Source: Dipodascopsis uninucleata var. uninucleata (taxonomy: Eukaryota; Ascomycota; Lipomycetes; Lipomycetales; Lipomycetaceae). Taken from it: a stretch of DNA of 64,000 nucleotides. The translations under genes were made by a program, and so were the position numbers. The DNA is taken from positions 496,001 through 560,000 of the forward strand of contig JAJLTO010000004.1 of NCBI GenBank assembly GCA_030568195.1, written 5' to 3'. Shown piece by piece: positions 33,131-43,400 of the stretch (its first letter is position 1; each line of letters opens with the position of its first letter). Below the pieces are notes generated by a model. It saw only the letters and a list, made by a program, of their open reading frames with translations. It was not told the DNA's origin and searched no databases.

Positions 33131-34015
33131 ATGGGCGTGGTTGATATGGCATGTGGATGGGCGGAACGAAACTCGGTAAGATTACACCGGTGGTACTTTG
33201 CTGACTGGGTTTTCGTCTGGATATTATTGGGCGGTTTCATGATCTTGACACGGATGACACCTTTCTTTTCAATGTTCTCACTTGATGATCCAAGTATTCA
33301 GCATCCATATGCGACCACAGAGCGTGCTCCTTCCTTGGATGCAGTGATTATCACTACTACTGTTTCTGTGGGTATCATAGTCCTCTCTGTTCCTTTTATG
33401 CACCGAAATGGCAACTGGGGTCATGTTATGAATGTTTCACTTTTGTCCCTTGGAGTTTCAGTTCTTATGACTGAGTTCTTCACTGAGATGTTTAAGAACC
33501 TGATCGGTCGTCTTCGTCCTGATTTCATTGCTCGCTGCTTACCTGCTCCGGGTACCCCCCTCCATGGACTTGTTGGCATTGAGGTCTGCACCAACACAAA
33601 CCTTCAAGTTTTGTATGATGGTTTCCGATCAACTCCATCTGGTCACTCGTCCAATGCTATTGCTGCTTTCGGTTGGCTATCAGCCTGGATTGCAGGTCAG
33701 CTCAAGGTTTTCCAACCAGGAACCGAGCTTTTCCGTACTCTCCTCGCTCTTCTTCCACTTGCTGGAGGATTGTTGATTGGTATCTCTCGTATTGAAGATT
33801 ACCGCCACCACATCACTGATATTCTATTTGGTGGTATTCTCGGTGCTCTGATTGCTTGGTACTCATACAGAAAGTATTTCCCTCACCTTGGCAAGCAAAA
33901 TTGCAATATTCCTTTCCCACCTCCAGAGTTTGGTGATAGACAAAAGATAGTTGTAGAGAGTGATTATTATGACTCTCTTGATGAACTTGAGACTGGAAAG
34001 TCTCGTTACGATTAG
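33131..34015 (+). CDS. DPP1: PAP2-family lipid phosphatase (diacylglycerol pyrophosphate phosphatase-like)
   Basis: The family removes phosphate from diacylglycerol pyrophosphate and phosphatidate at internal membranes. A single exon gives 294 aa with about six membrane segments. The three phosphatase motifs are intact: K-x6-RP (KNLIGRLRPDF, about 122), PSGH (about 168) and SR-x5-H-x3-D (SRIEDYRHHITD, about 219). Size and motif spacing match yeast Dpp1 (289 aa); Lpp1 is the alternative. The short soluble tail carries acidic and Tyr residues. Start at ATG 33,131. Confidence 0.92.
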   Translation: MGVVDMACGWAERNSVRLHRWYFADWVFVWILLGGFMILTRMTPFFSMFSLDDPSIQHPYATTERAPSLDAVIITTTVSVGIIVLSVPFMHRNGNWGHVMNVSLLSLGVSVLMTEFFTEMFKNLIGRLRPDFIARCLPAPGTPLHGLVGIEVCTNTNLQVLYDGFRSTPSGHSSNAIAAFGWLSAWIAGQLKVFQPGTELFRTLLALLPLAGGLLIGISRIEDYRHHITDILFGGILGALIAWYSYRKYFPHLGKQNCNIPFPPPEFGDRQKIVVESDYYDSLDELETGKSRYD

Positions 34016-34793
34016 AAAGAATTTTATGATTGATGGGATACCTTGATAGTATGTTAATTGGGAATTGATTTGCGCATTTCGTTACTTAAGTGTTTCACGA
34101 TGAGCGATTTTGATTGTTTGTAGTTCTAAAGGAAGGTGGCATTGTGTCTTATGATCACTGCCGAATAGCTTTGGTTCAAAGAATATTTTCTCTGTATTTG
34201 AATTCGTTTGCTTGATATTTTTCTGACAAATTTTACGATTTTTAAAATTGACGTACAGTAGTTGCTGTTGCATCAGATGGAGGTGTTAATAATTAGTTAA
34301 GCTTTTAATTTTCAACATATCATGTTGAGTGAAATTGGGTTTATTGCATCCATGTCTGTTTAAGAAGTAGAGCTAATTATCGAAGACGGCAATAACATCT
34401 AAAACCAGTAAATTCAGAGAAATAGAAATTGCGATATTTTATTTATGGTATTGGCGAAGGTGATTTACGGGATATTGAACATGGATGTTGTATGTGATGC
34501 TACTTAGTTTCAGATTTCCAATTGTTTTATGTTGTTCATATTGTTGATGGTACGATTGCTACCATGGTTTTTTTTTGGATAATTGTACGCATCTCGTCAC
34601 ATAATATAGATTAGATAGACGTACCTCATACTTTTTATAAGTGATTTCTTTTTTATTTGGCTTTTTTAATGCATGATCATAATTATAGATAAAGTCTCTT
34701 TTAAAGACCTTTCATCTAATATATCGAACTGGTTCTGTTTGTTTTTCACTGTCTACATGCATCGTAAAATCCCCCAACCAATCAATTGCTTCC
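34016..34793. other. Convergent intergenic region, DPP1 to ADE13
   Basis: The 3' flanks of two convergent genes, T-rich, with no coding or RNA signal seen. Confidence 0.4.
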
Positions 34794-36242
34794 TTAAACA
34801 CTAAGCTCAACCTTCTCAGAAGTCAAATACTCTTTAAAAGGAGCAAGAGCGTTGGCAACAGTGATTTTCACAAACTTCTCTGTCTGCTCGGGTGCACGTC
34901 CAACAAAGGTAGAAGGATCAAGTAGTTTGCCGAGATCTCCCCAAATTGGCTCGAAATATTCGTCACTCTTTACTCTGTCGATAAGATCATTGTCGCCACC
35001 TTCTTCTTTGACGACTCGAGCTGCCAGGTGCGACAGGACTCTAATTTTCTCGTGGCATACCTGCCTATTTCCACCCCGCTGAACCATGGCCATAATAATG
35101 TTCTCAGTAGCCATGAATGGTAGTTCACTATTAATACGACGCTCAATAACCTTTGGATAAACTACCAAACCTGATGTAATGTTCAACAAAGTAGATAAAA
35201 TGATATCTGCTGTCAAAAACGCAGATGGAATGGTAACTCTTCGAATAGCACTATCATCTAACGTGCGCTCAAACCACTGGACAGAAGCGGTGGAAACAGT
35301 ATCAGTGTATAGCCCAGTAAGGTGACGCGCCAGCGAGCAAACTCGCTCGCATCTCATAGGATTACGCTTGTAAGCCATAGCACTAGAGCCAATCTGAGTG
35401 CTCTCAAATGGCTCCTCAACTTCCTTCAAATTAGCCAGGAGTCGTAAGTCAGTAGCCATCTTGTGCGCAGAAGCACCGAGTGATGATAGTGGACCCAACA
35501 CGTCAATATCAATCTTGCGAGAATATGTCTGACCAGTTACTGGATAGGCGTAGTCAAAGCCCAATAGTTCAACAACCAGTTGATCCAATTCTTCGACCTT
35601 ATCGTGATCACCATTGAACAAGGCCAAGAACGATGCCTGAGTTCCAGTAGTTCCCTTAACACCTCTAAGACCAAGATCATCGCGAGCACGCTTGATATTC
35701 CTTAAGTCCCAAAGAAGCTCCTGGATCCACAAAGTAGCTCTCTTACCAACAGTTGTGAGCTGAGCAGGCTGGAAATGTGTCCATCCAAGAACTGGCATAT
35801 CCTTGTACTCGATTGCAAACTTTGAAAGCCGATCAATTACATTGACCAGCTTCTTAATAACCAAATCACAGGCATCTCTCAAGAAAATTAAATCGGCATT
35901 ATCTGTCACAAAACAAGAAGTAGCACCTAAATGAATAATTCCAGCGGCAGCTGGTGCGGTCTCTCCGTAGACATGTACATGAGACATAACGTCATGACGG
36001 ACAATCTTTTCTTGAGCACTTGCAGCGTTAATTTCGTCATCAGTAATGGTGACATGGGCACTCAGTTGCTCAATTGCTTCGTCAGTGATTGCAGTCAAGC
36101 CAAGCTGCTTCTCAGCAATTGCAAGATTGAGCCAGAGTTTTCTCCAAGTAGAATATCGAGTTCTCGGAGAGAAGAGCTCGGACATTTCTTTCGACGCATA
36201 GCGAGATGACAGCGGCGACGAATAGCTATCAAAGTTTGACAT
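34794..36242 (-). CDS. ADE13: Adenylosuccinate lyase
   Basis: The enzyme cleaves SAICAR and adenylosuccinate, releasing fumarate, in de novo AMP synthesis. It is a single exon of 482 aa, the same length as the yeast enzyme. The fumarase/aspartase superfamily signature [16 protein letters not shown] (catalytic Ser loop) lies at about residue 284. Other conserved parts are [20 protein letters not shown], the [12 protein letters not shown] block, [30 protein letters not shown] and [12 protein letters not shown]. Its start is divergent from RPS14 with a 467-bp shared promoter. Confidence 0.98.
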   Translation of the reverse strand: MSNFDSYSSPLSSRYASKEMSELFSPRTRYSTWRKLWLNLAIAEKQLGLTAITDEAIEQLSAHVTITDDEINAASAQEKIVRHDVMSHVHVYGETAPAAAGIIHLGATSCFVTDNADLIFLRDACDLVIKKLVNVIDRLSKFAIEYKDMPVLGWTHFQPAQLTTVGKRATLWIQELLWDLRNIKRARDDLGLRGVKGTTGTQASFLALFNGDHDKVEELDQLVVELLGFDYAYPVTGQTYSRKIDIDVLGPLSSLGASAHKMATDLRLLANLKEVEEPFESTQIGSSAMAYKRNPMRCERVCSLARHLTGLYTDTVSTASVQWFERTLDDSAIRRVTIPSAFLTADIILSTLLNITSGLVVYPKVIERRINSELPFMATENIIMAMVQRGGNRQVCHEKIRVLSHLAARVVKEEGGDNDLIDRVKSDEYFEPIWGDLGKLLDPSTFVGRAPEQTEKFVKITVANALAPFKEYLTSEKVELSV

Positions 36243-36442
36243 CTTTAGCTCGTTGAAGTTTGCCTGTTGAACGTGTATATAGATTTATGGCTAGTCTTAC
36301 TTCTGTGGAGAAAAAAATCTTAGTCGTAACCAACAGGACTTTTGAAGGTACTACTAGATCTACAAGCAAAAATGTATATTTTTCAACCTCGTCGCCATTT
36401 GACATCGTACATCAAATTTAATAATCTATCAAAGCGACGTTA

Positions 36443-36450
36443 TCACGTGA
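36443..36450. promoter_or_regulatory. TCACGTGA (Cbf1-type) site in the ADE13/RPS14 promoter
   Basis: A perfect 8-bp palindrome about 200 bp upstream of ADE13 and 260 bp upstream of RPS14. Cbf1 is known to bind this sequence, including at ribosomal-protein promoters in several ascomycete yeasts; binding here is inferred. Confidence 0.55.
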
Positions 36451-36474
36451 ATGCTTATTAATATATCGTGTAAG

Positions 36475-36483
36475 CTTAGGGTT
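36475..36483 (-). promoter_or_regulatory. AACCCTAAG (Tbf1/HomolE-like) site
   Basis: On the minus strand the site reads AACCCTAAG, matching the telomere-like core bound by Tbf1 at ribosomal-protein promoters of Candida and other ascomycetes. It lies 24 bp downstream of the TCACGTGA palindrome and 20 bp upstream of the HomolD-like box. Confidence 0.55.
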
Positions 36484-36503
36484 AAACAAATTCAGGGCTT
36501 CTT

Positions 36504-36511
36504 TGTGACTG
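36504..36511 (-). promoter_or_regulatory. HomolD-like box (CAGTCACA)
   Basis: On the minus strand the site reads CAGTCACA, the HomolD core of ribosomal-protein promoters in fission yeast and many ascomycetes. It lies about 200 bp upstream of the RPS14 ATG. Confidence 0.6.
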
Positions 36512-36709
36512 CTAATATATAATTAAGCCGCAATGATCAACCTATAAACACAAATTGAATGTACCAATCGACCTTACTACACTGGACCTGATTGAGGCAA
36601 GGTGCGTAGTGAGCGAACGACGTAAAAGCTTTTGTTTGATTTTCTACTTTTTTTTGTCTGTTTCTCTCAACACCGACGTTTGTCTTGTTAACATCGAATT
36701 TAGTACAAT

Positions 36710-37504
36710 ATGGCGCCAAAGACTGCCACCAAGGGTCCACAAGGTATGTTACGTCGATTTCTATTTGATTCTACCTACGCAAGTGCAATTTTAAATGATA
36801 GTTGAAGTATGCGCGAGCTTGAACCTGGTTTTCAGGCTGAAGGAAATGTGAATCATAAATATTAAAGGCATTGAGGGATGAATGAGTCTAACGTCTTATT
36901 TTTTTTTTTCACGTATAGAGAATATCTCTCTCGGTCCTCAGATTAGAGAAGGAGAGCTCGTTTTTGGAGTTGCTCGTATCTGTATGTTTGATAACGATTT
37001 TTTAACTGATTTTCCGGTTTATCAAATCTATCTCAAGGATAGGCACAAGCATAGAATCTAACAATGTATTAGTTGCTTCTTTCAATGATACTTTCGTTCA
37101 TGTTACTGATCTTTCTGGTCGTGAAACCATTGCCCGTGTTACCGGTGGTATGAAGGTCAAGGCCGATCGTGATGAGTCTTCTCCTTACGCTGCTATGTTG
37201 GCTGCTCAGGATGTTGCTGCCAAATGTAAGGAAATAGGTATCACTGCCCTTCATGTTAAGATTAGAGCCACCGGTGGTACTGGTTCCAAGACTCCTGGTC
37301 CGGGTGCTCAGAGTGCTCTTCGTGCTCTTGCCCGTTCTGGCATGCGCATTGGTCGTATTGAGGACGTTACTCCAGTTCCATCAGATTCGACACGTAAGTT
37401 TTGCTTTAGGTTACTATAGTCATCAATTTATTTCAGTGTTGAATAATAGCTAACGATTTTTTTAAATAGGACGAAAGGGTGGTCGCAGAGGTCGCAGACT
37501 GTAA
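36710..37504 (+). CDS. RPS14: 40S ribosomal protein uS11 (S14)
   Basis: A component of the small-subunit platform. Exons 36710-36743, 36919-36981, 37073-37393 and 37470-37504 join in phase to 150 aa. Landmarks: [19 protein letters not shown], then [60 protein letters not shown], and the invariant tail [11 protein letters not shown]. The last codon before the stop is CTG at a position that is Leu in this family, so CTG is read as Leu. Introns have GTATGT or GTAAGT donors, and CTAAC branch sites are visible in the first three or so. The upstream spacer carries a ribosomal-protein-type promoter module. Confidence 0.97.
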
Positions 37505-38099
37505 AGCGACAAAACTACAATATTTCGTTTACTTTTTTGCGCATTGTATCGTACTGTCATCTTTTCTAATTGTATTATGTCCAGTGATATAAAAAAAAGG
37601 AACTTTTAATAAAAGTTTTAGTATAAATCAGAGATTTGTGTTTCAAATACACTAAAAGTATCTATATGAAGAGGATGTTGCATTGAATATCAAACAGATC
37701 GAGAATTCTTAAAAACCCATTCAGCTCAGATAACCTATGACAGAAATTGTACAAGGATTTTCTGGATCAGTTACTTAGTGTTTACCATTCGTAAACAAGT
37801 TTTAAGTTGTTAATTCAGTATAAGACAAAAACTTTATGGACATGAAAACAAGCATCACCATCTAAATAAGAACCGTAGGAAAGAAAGTAGCAAGTAAACT
37901 AGAGTATAAGTAAATAATTAAATAGTAAAAATGTAGAGGAAAAATTAAGCCAGATTATAAAATCGTATCGCGCGTAACAACATAAATATCAAATATTGAA
38001 GTATTCGAAATCTAAACTATTTAAGGATATGATATATAAGATAATATGATATAAGTAGATAAATAAGATGCAAGTATATTAGAGGAATATAAATTAAAA
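37505..38099. other. Convergent intergenic region, RPS14 to the coiled-coil gene
   Basis: AT-rich 3' flanks of two convergent genes; no further feature seen. Confidence 0.4.
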
Positions 38100-39848
38100 T
38101 TATTGGGTTGCCATACGTTTCCGAATACCTTTGATTTGATCCGATGGATATAGATTCTTGTTATAGGGCTGTTGTTGCTGTTTGATAGCCTTATCTCGCT
38201 GGGAAGGTCGCTGACAGTCATGGAGATTCGTTACTAAAGAGAGAGGTGCAATGGTTGGTGGCTGAGGATCATTATGTGCTGGTAATAACATCTTCGAAGA
38301 CTGTTTTACAGGTAGCTTGAAAATACCTTGTACAGGATGAGACGGGTTTGTAGCTTGACTTGTGATTGAGGTATTTGCATCGTAATCGTCTTCATCAATA
38401 TCATCGGTAGTAATATGCTCACTGTCGGTATCAACTGAGTCCAAATTACTATTTCTTGCCATCTCAAATTCACTAATTCGATCCAAACTTGTATCAGCAC
38501 TCAATAGGGTATTCTGAAGTAGAGGCACATTCTCTTTCGCCATGTCTTGATAATGAGGGCTTTGGTGCAATGCATGAGTAGCCAGCATTCCCAAAGCATT
38601 GAAAACGTTATTTTCTGTATGACTTTGCTCCAAAAGGTCCGCAGATGGCTTTGCGATTGCCTTAGAAGGAGAAGAGTGCAAGGCATGACGTCTTCGTCGC
38701 TCACGAAGACGCTTCTGCAGCTTCTGTAGACGTACTATCTCGAAATCCCTCTCTTTAATACGCTTTTGATACTCATTTAAGCGCATTTTAGCACGTAGAA
38801 GCCTTCTTCGATATTTTTGAGCGATGTCGGATTGTACTTTTGGATATATGAGATCCATTCGTAATCTATCAACTTCTCGTCTTGCGATAGAGCACTCCAC
38901 TTCGTGTCGTCTAATTGCTTCACTGGCCTCCATCTTCAATAGTCTCGTCTGTAAATCTTTTTGAGAAGATTGCTTGCTTGCTTGATTCAAAGCGACCTTG
39001 AGGTTTCTAATAGTTAAGTTTGCACGACACAACTGACCCTGAGCTGTAGCAAGGTCGAATTCACGAATCGCAACAAGTGATAGATCGTCCCAATCGTCAG
39101 TTGATGTATCCGGCGTTTTCGCAGCGAAAACCTTTTTCGTCGATTCACAATAGACAGGACTGTCCGAAATATGTAAAGGATCGCCTGGAGATGCAAAAAT
39201 AGATGGTATTCTAGTATCAGTGTTATCGAGTAGATCTGTTGCCTGACTAAAACTTCTATTGCCTGGCGTGGCAGTCGTAGGTGAGATACCCAAGTGACGA
39301 AACCGAAAACTACCAGGTGACGAGGATTGATCAGATAGGAGAATCTGAGGATGAGATATCAAATTCGCATTAGACGGACTTGCTGATATTGGGGTTCCAA
39401 AAGTAGCCGGTACTGCGCTTCCAAGAGAAAACTGTTGATAAAAAGATGGAGAGGAAAATGTAGACTGAAACATATTTAGTGGTGTCATTGCATTTGCACT
39501 CAATCTAGCTGGTGGAGGTGTCGGTGGAATTCCACAGGACAGCATCTGTGATGTCGGATCCTGAGATGGAGCAATATAAGAATAATATTGAGACGAAATG
39601 TAGCTAGAAAACGAAGGTGAAGTAGCTGGTATAATATATGACGAGTGTCCGTGGGTGACATTACGGTTAACTCTACTGCCACTGAGCGGATTCTTTGTTC
39701 TATTAATCATCGACGCACTCTCACACAGACTATCGCTACGACTAGGAATACCATGATTCGGTATTGTCGAGTTACAAAACTCTAAAGTACGGACATCTGA
39801 ATCAAAATTAAGTCTCGTAGGTGTCCTGTGTGCGTCTGAAGCAGGCAT
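38100..39848 (-). CDS. Uncharacterised coiled-coil protein
   Basis: A single exon of 582 aa, not recognised. The first about 250 residues are Ser/Pro/Thr-rich and probably disordered, beginning MPASDAHRTPTRLNFDSDVR. A strongly basic, Arg/Leu-rich coiled coil covers about 265-395 (DLATAQGQLCRANLTIRN, RREVDRLRMDLIYPKVQ, RRRLLRAKMRLNEYQKRIKE, LQKRLRERRRRH). An acidic stretch (DTDSEHITTDDIDEDDYD) follows, and then a Gln-rich, basic C-terminus. The architecture resembles spindle-pole, microtubule or polarity scaffolds, but I cannot place it in a family. The start is the ATG at 39,848, 627 bp from the divergent LRR gene. Confidence 0.8.
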   Translation of the reverse strand: MPASDAHRTPTRLNFDSDVRTLEFCNSTIPNHGIPSRSDSLCESASMINRTKNPLSGSRVNRNVTHGHSSYIIPATSPSFSSYISSQYYSYIAPSQDPTSQMLSCGIPPTPPPARLSANAMTPLNMFQSTFSSPSFYQQFSLGSAVPATFGTPISASPSNANLISHPQILLSDQSSSPGSFRFRHLGISPTTATPGNRSFSQATDLLDNTDTRIPSIFASPGDPLHISDSPVYCESTKKVFAAKTPDTSTDDWDDLSLVAIREFDLATAQGQLCRANLTIRNLKVALNQASKQSSQKDLQTRLLKMEASEAIRRHEVECSIARREVDRLRMDLIYPKVQSDIAQKYRRRLLRAKMRLNEYQKRIKERDFEIVRLQKLQKRLRERRRRHALHSSPSKAIAKPSADLLEQSHTENNVFNALGMLATHALHQSPHYQDMAKENVPLLQNTLLSADTSLDRISEFEMARNSNLDSVDTDSEHITTDDIDEDDYDANTSITSQATNPSHPVQGIFKLPVKQSSKMLLPAHNDPQPPTIAPLSLVTNLHDCQRPSQRDKAIKQQQQPYNKNLYPSDQIKGIRKRMATQ

Positions 39849-40475
39849 ATCTTTAACCGCTATAACACTCTGCTATTATGATTGGTACAGAGCTTCTAAT
39901 ATTCTCTCCACACAGAACACTTTATGCGCAGAACCTTCAATGGTGATGCTTATAAAAGTTCTATAAATAAAGCCGTCTGAATTTTTGATATATCTCAGGA
40001 TTCCTCGGCACGAAGTATTTGTTTGCTATCAGATGTCTAAACACGCGAAATAGCTTATAATCCTGTTCCAGATCCGCGTCCTTAAATATTGGACTGGCTT
40101 TAGTACGTGAGCTTGATCACAAAAGTTCTTCGATCTCTTTAATCGTGCCTATTATTTTCGAGTGGATTAATAATTCTGAAGAAACTATTCAGCGTCAGCA
40201 TATGTAAATTTCTTGTTTAGACAGATGCTACTTGCAATGCATCTCAGTCGTAGTGTTTATTATAGTCACGTGATATGGAGATCTATTGTTTACTGATTGT
40301 TTACATGGTCAGAAATTTTTGGTTCATCTTATAGTCTAGTATTTATCGAGATATCGAGAATCTTTCTACGTGAAAGCACGGTGATTGAAGACAAATTTGA
40401 AAGGCAATAGCAGGATCTAATGAATTGGTGAAGATTTGCAGGCCGTTAGTAAACAGGGAAAGTGATCTAGCTATT
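39849..40475. promoter_or_regulatory. Divergent promoter of the coiled-coil and LRR genes
   Basis: A 627-bp spacer with no coding content. It carries TCACGTGA at 40,266-40,273. Confidence 0.45.
40266..40273. promoter_or_regulatory. TCACGTGA (Cbf1-type) palindrome
   Basis: A perfect 8-bp palindrome about 200 bp upstream of the LRR gene, the same sequence as in the ADE13/RPS14 spacer. Confidence 0.4.
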
Positions 40476-43400
40476 ATGGCAACAGTCACCCCTACTGGTA
40501 ACAGCTCAAGACCGCAGTCAAGACTACCTGTGTTGACAACCTCTAAAGCGCGACCTACACCTCTATCAGAGCATATCCAGACTCCAAACTCACAGGAGAG
40601 GCGCTGCAGGCTCACAGAAAGTGCAATCAAGGGGAAGCTTGATCTAGGAAGTATAGACAAGAAGAAATCAGGTACAAATCTGCGGTCAAAGTTATCTGCA
40701 GCCGCTCAAGACAATCGATCGAAGAGCCATTCACGTTCAGTTTCCTTGAGTACATTAAACGCAGGGCCGATAGATCATTCAATCCGCGTAGCTGATTTTG
40801 GTATACCTGAACGAACACGAGAACCTGTTTCGAGTTTGAGATCGTCAATTCCGGCCAAGAGCAGCCCAGGTCAGATCGGAAACTGGAGCCAATCACCAAG
40901 AGTTCTGAAGCCTTATCCAGAGAATAAGACTACTGATCTCGCACCTAGAACGCATACAAATGTGCTAGCAAAATTACGAGCTTCTGCTGCTGCTGCTGCT
41001 GCTGCAGGAAAAGCAGACAAAGACAAAGACATACACCATCCATCTAGGTTAAAACCTCTGGGAACACCTCCAAAGTCAAGTGCTTTATCGCCTTCTACTT
41101 CCGCAAGTTCACCAACGGCATCTGTTGCAAGTCCAAGGAGCCGCCAAGGTTCACGCATACCATCTGCTTTATCCCTCAGAGTAGATAGCACTACATTTGA
41201 TCGTCGGGCATCTCTTCAGTCTCGTGAGGTCCTGCGGTCGACTAGACCACTATCCATGGCAGTTCGATCACCAGCACCAACACGACGTGATGATACGAGA
41301 AAATCGTGCGCAATAGATTCGGCTTCGAGAGTATCAAATGAGCGCTCGGATTTGTCTACGGCGCCTCCTGTGGCTTCACGACGGATAAGGCCAGCATCGG
41401 TAATATCGACCGGCTTATCTGTCTCGACATCTCGAATAAGGCCACCATCTACACCATCTACACCACCTACACCGTCTATAGCGTCTATGGCTATTCCATC
41501 AAGTATAAAGGGAGACGTACAAGCTTCTTCTGTGGTCAAAGTCAGTCGAGGGAAAACCTCTAATATACAATCCAGTAGCCGTCCAGCTTCAAGAATAGTG
41601 ACAAGGTCGATGAGTAGTTTATCATCTAGTTCTGACGCAGATAAGACCATAAGACCTGCCAATCGATCCACGAATAGACTCCCAGATAGGACTACACAAA
41701 CACAGTCGAGGCTGGCGAGAGCTTCTTCGACCGTATCGACATTAAAGAAGCCAACATCTAGAGCTAATAACAGCTCAAGAATGAGTACTACAACTTCAGC
41801 GCTAAGCAATAGAACCGAGTCGTCAATGTCATCAACTCGCAGTAGACCAGTAACACGTTCACAGGCAAGAGCTCTGATTGACAAACAGGAATATAGAACG
41901 TCAAGCTCTTTAGAAGGTAACGTGCAGACTTCATTAAGGAAGCCAAGACCCGATTTTATTAAAGATCGTAGAAAGTCTGTTGCTACGTTTCCGATTGCTG
42001 TTGCGGACGCGTCGAGGGACCATTTTGGTTGTAATACGGATCACTTATACACGTATGAGCGGAAAGAGCTGTCGAATTCTATTTTAAAGAGAATAAAGTC
42101 TTCTAAGAACAATAATCAACTAGACTTATCTAGCCTTGGTCTGACAGAATTTCCTCTGGAAGTTTATGAGATCCTTCAGGATGATTCTCAAATTAATATA
42201 GAAAAAATAACTGCTGCTGATAACGCGATATCCTTAATTGACGATGATTTTGCTAGAGAATTTCCACAACTGAAAGTGCTTGATCTCAATCATAATATAT
42301 TACGCAAGCTTCCTCTAACGTTTGATAGTTTCTATCATATTACAAGTCTCGACTTGTCGAGCAATAAACTCACAAATACGGGATTGAAGCCAGTATTCAG
42401 TTTGACTACTCTCATCGATTTGAATCTTCAAGCAAACAAGCTTGATGGAGAGCTTCCGGCTGATATTTCCAATCTCACAGCTTTAGAGAAATTGGACCTC
42501 AGTGCCAACGAGTTCATTTCGATCAGCGGAGAATCCTTGGTGCCCCTTGGAAGATTGAAAAGATTAAATTTGAAATCGAACAGATTAAGAAGCTTCCCAT
42601 TCGAGGCAATAGAACGTTCTTCGATATATGAACTTAATCTGTCCTATAATCGTCTCTCTGGAAGTCTTATCTCGATCAATCGGATGTCACGATTTGCAAA
42701 CTTGAAAGTCCTTAAAGCCAGTCATAATATGATTAAAATCATCTCAGACTTCGCTATAATTTTGCCATCACTGGAATACCTTAACCTCGATTCAAACTGT
42801 ATTGTCTCGCTAGGAATGTTTCTTCTCTGTACACCAAGTTTAATATCTCTTCAGATAGCGAGAAATATGATACCTACTCTTCCAGACGGACTAGATGAGC
42901 TCAAAAATTTGCGAACTTTAGATGTTTCTATGAATGCCCTCACTAAGTTGGATCCAAAAATAGGCTTCATGGAGGCTCTAGAATCGCTTAAGTGGGAAGG
43001 TAACAAATTTGGAGAAAGAAAGCTTGCTGCAATGAGTATTGTGCAAGTTAAAAAGCAATTGCGTGAGCGGTATGAACAGGAACAAAAGGCAAAGAAGCTT
43101 TCCAGCAAGAGAGATATTAAACAAAAGTTAGACGAAGATAGTATGCAATACGATGAAAATGAAAAGGTCGCTGATTCTAGTGGTAGCGAGGTTTCTCTCA
43201 CGGATTTACAAATCTCGCGCCGAATGAAGCGAGTACGAGTCAAGCCAATGGTGCTGGACCTTTCAGGACGAGAATATAGTGTCATTCCTGACTACATACG
43301 GGAACAATATGCTTCGGGGAACTATATGTCTTATAGCGGTGAAGGCCTTACAGAGTTGCATATGCAGAGAAACAATTTCTCAACAGTTCCACGAGAAATT

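Noticed and set aside
36744-36918. Possible C/D-box snoRNA in the first RPS14 intron (GATGA-like and CTGA-like strings)
   Set aside because: The boxes are imperfect, in the wrong order and not flanked by a terminal stem.
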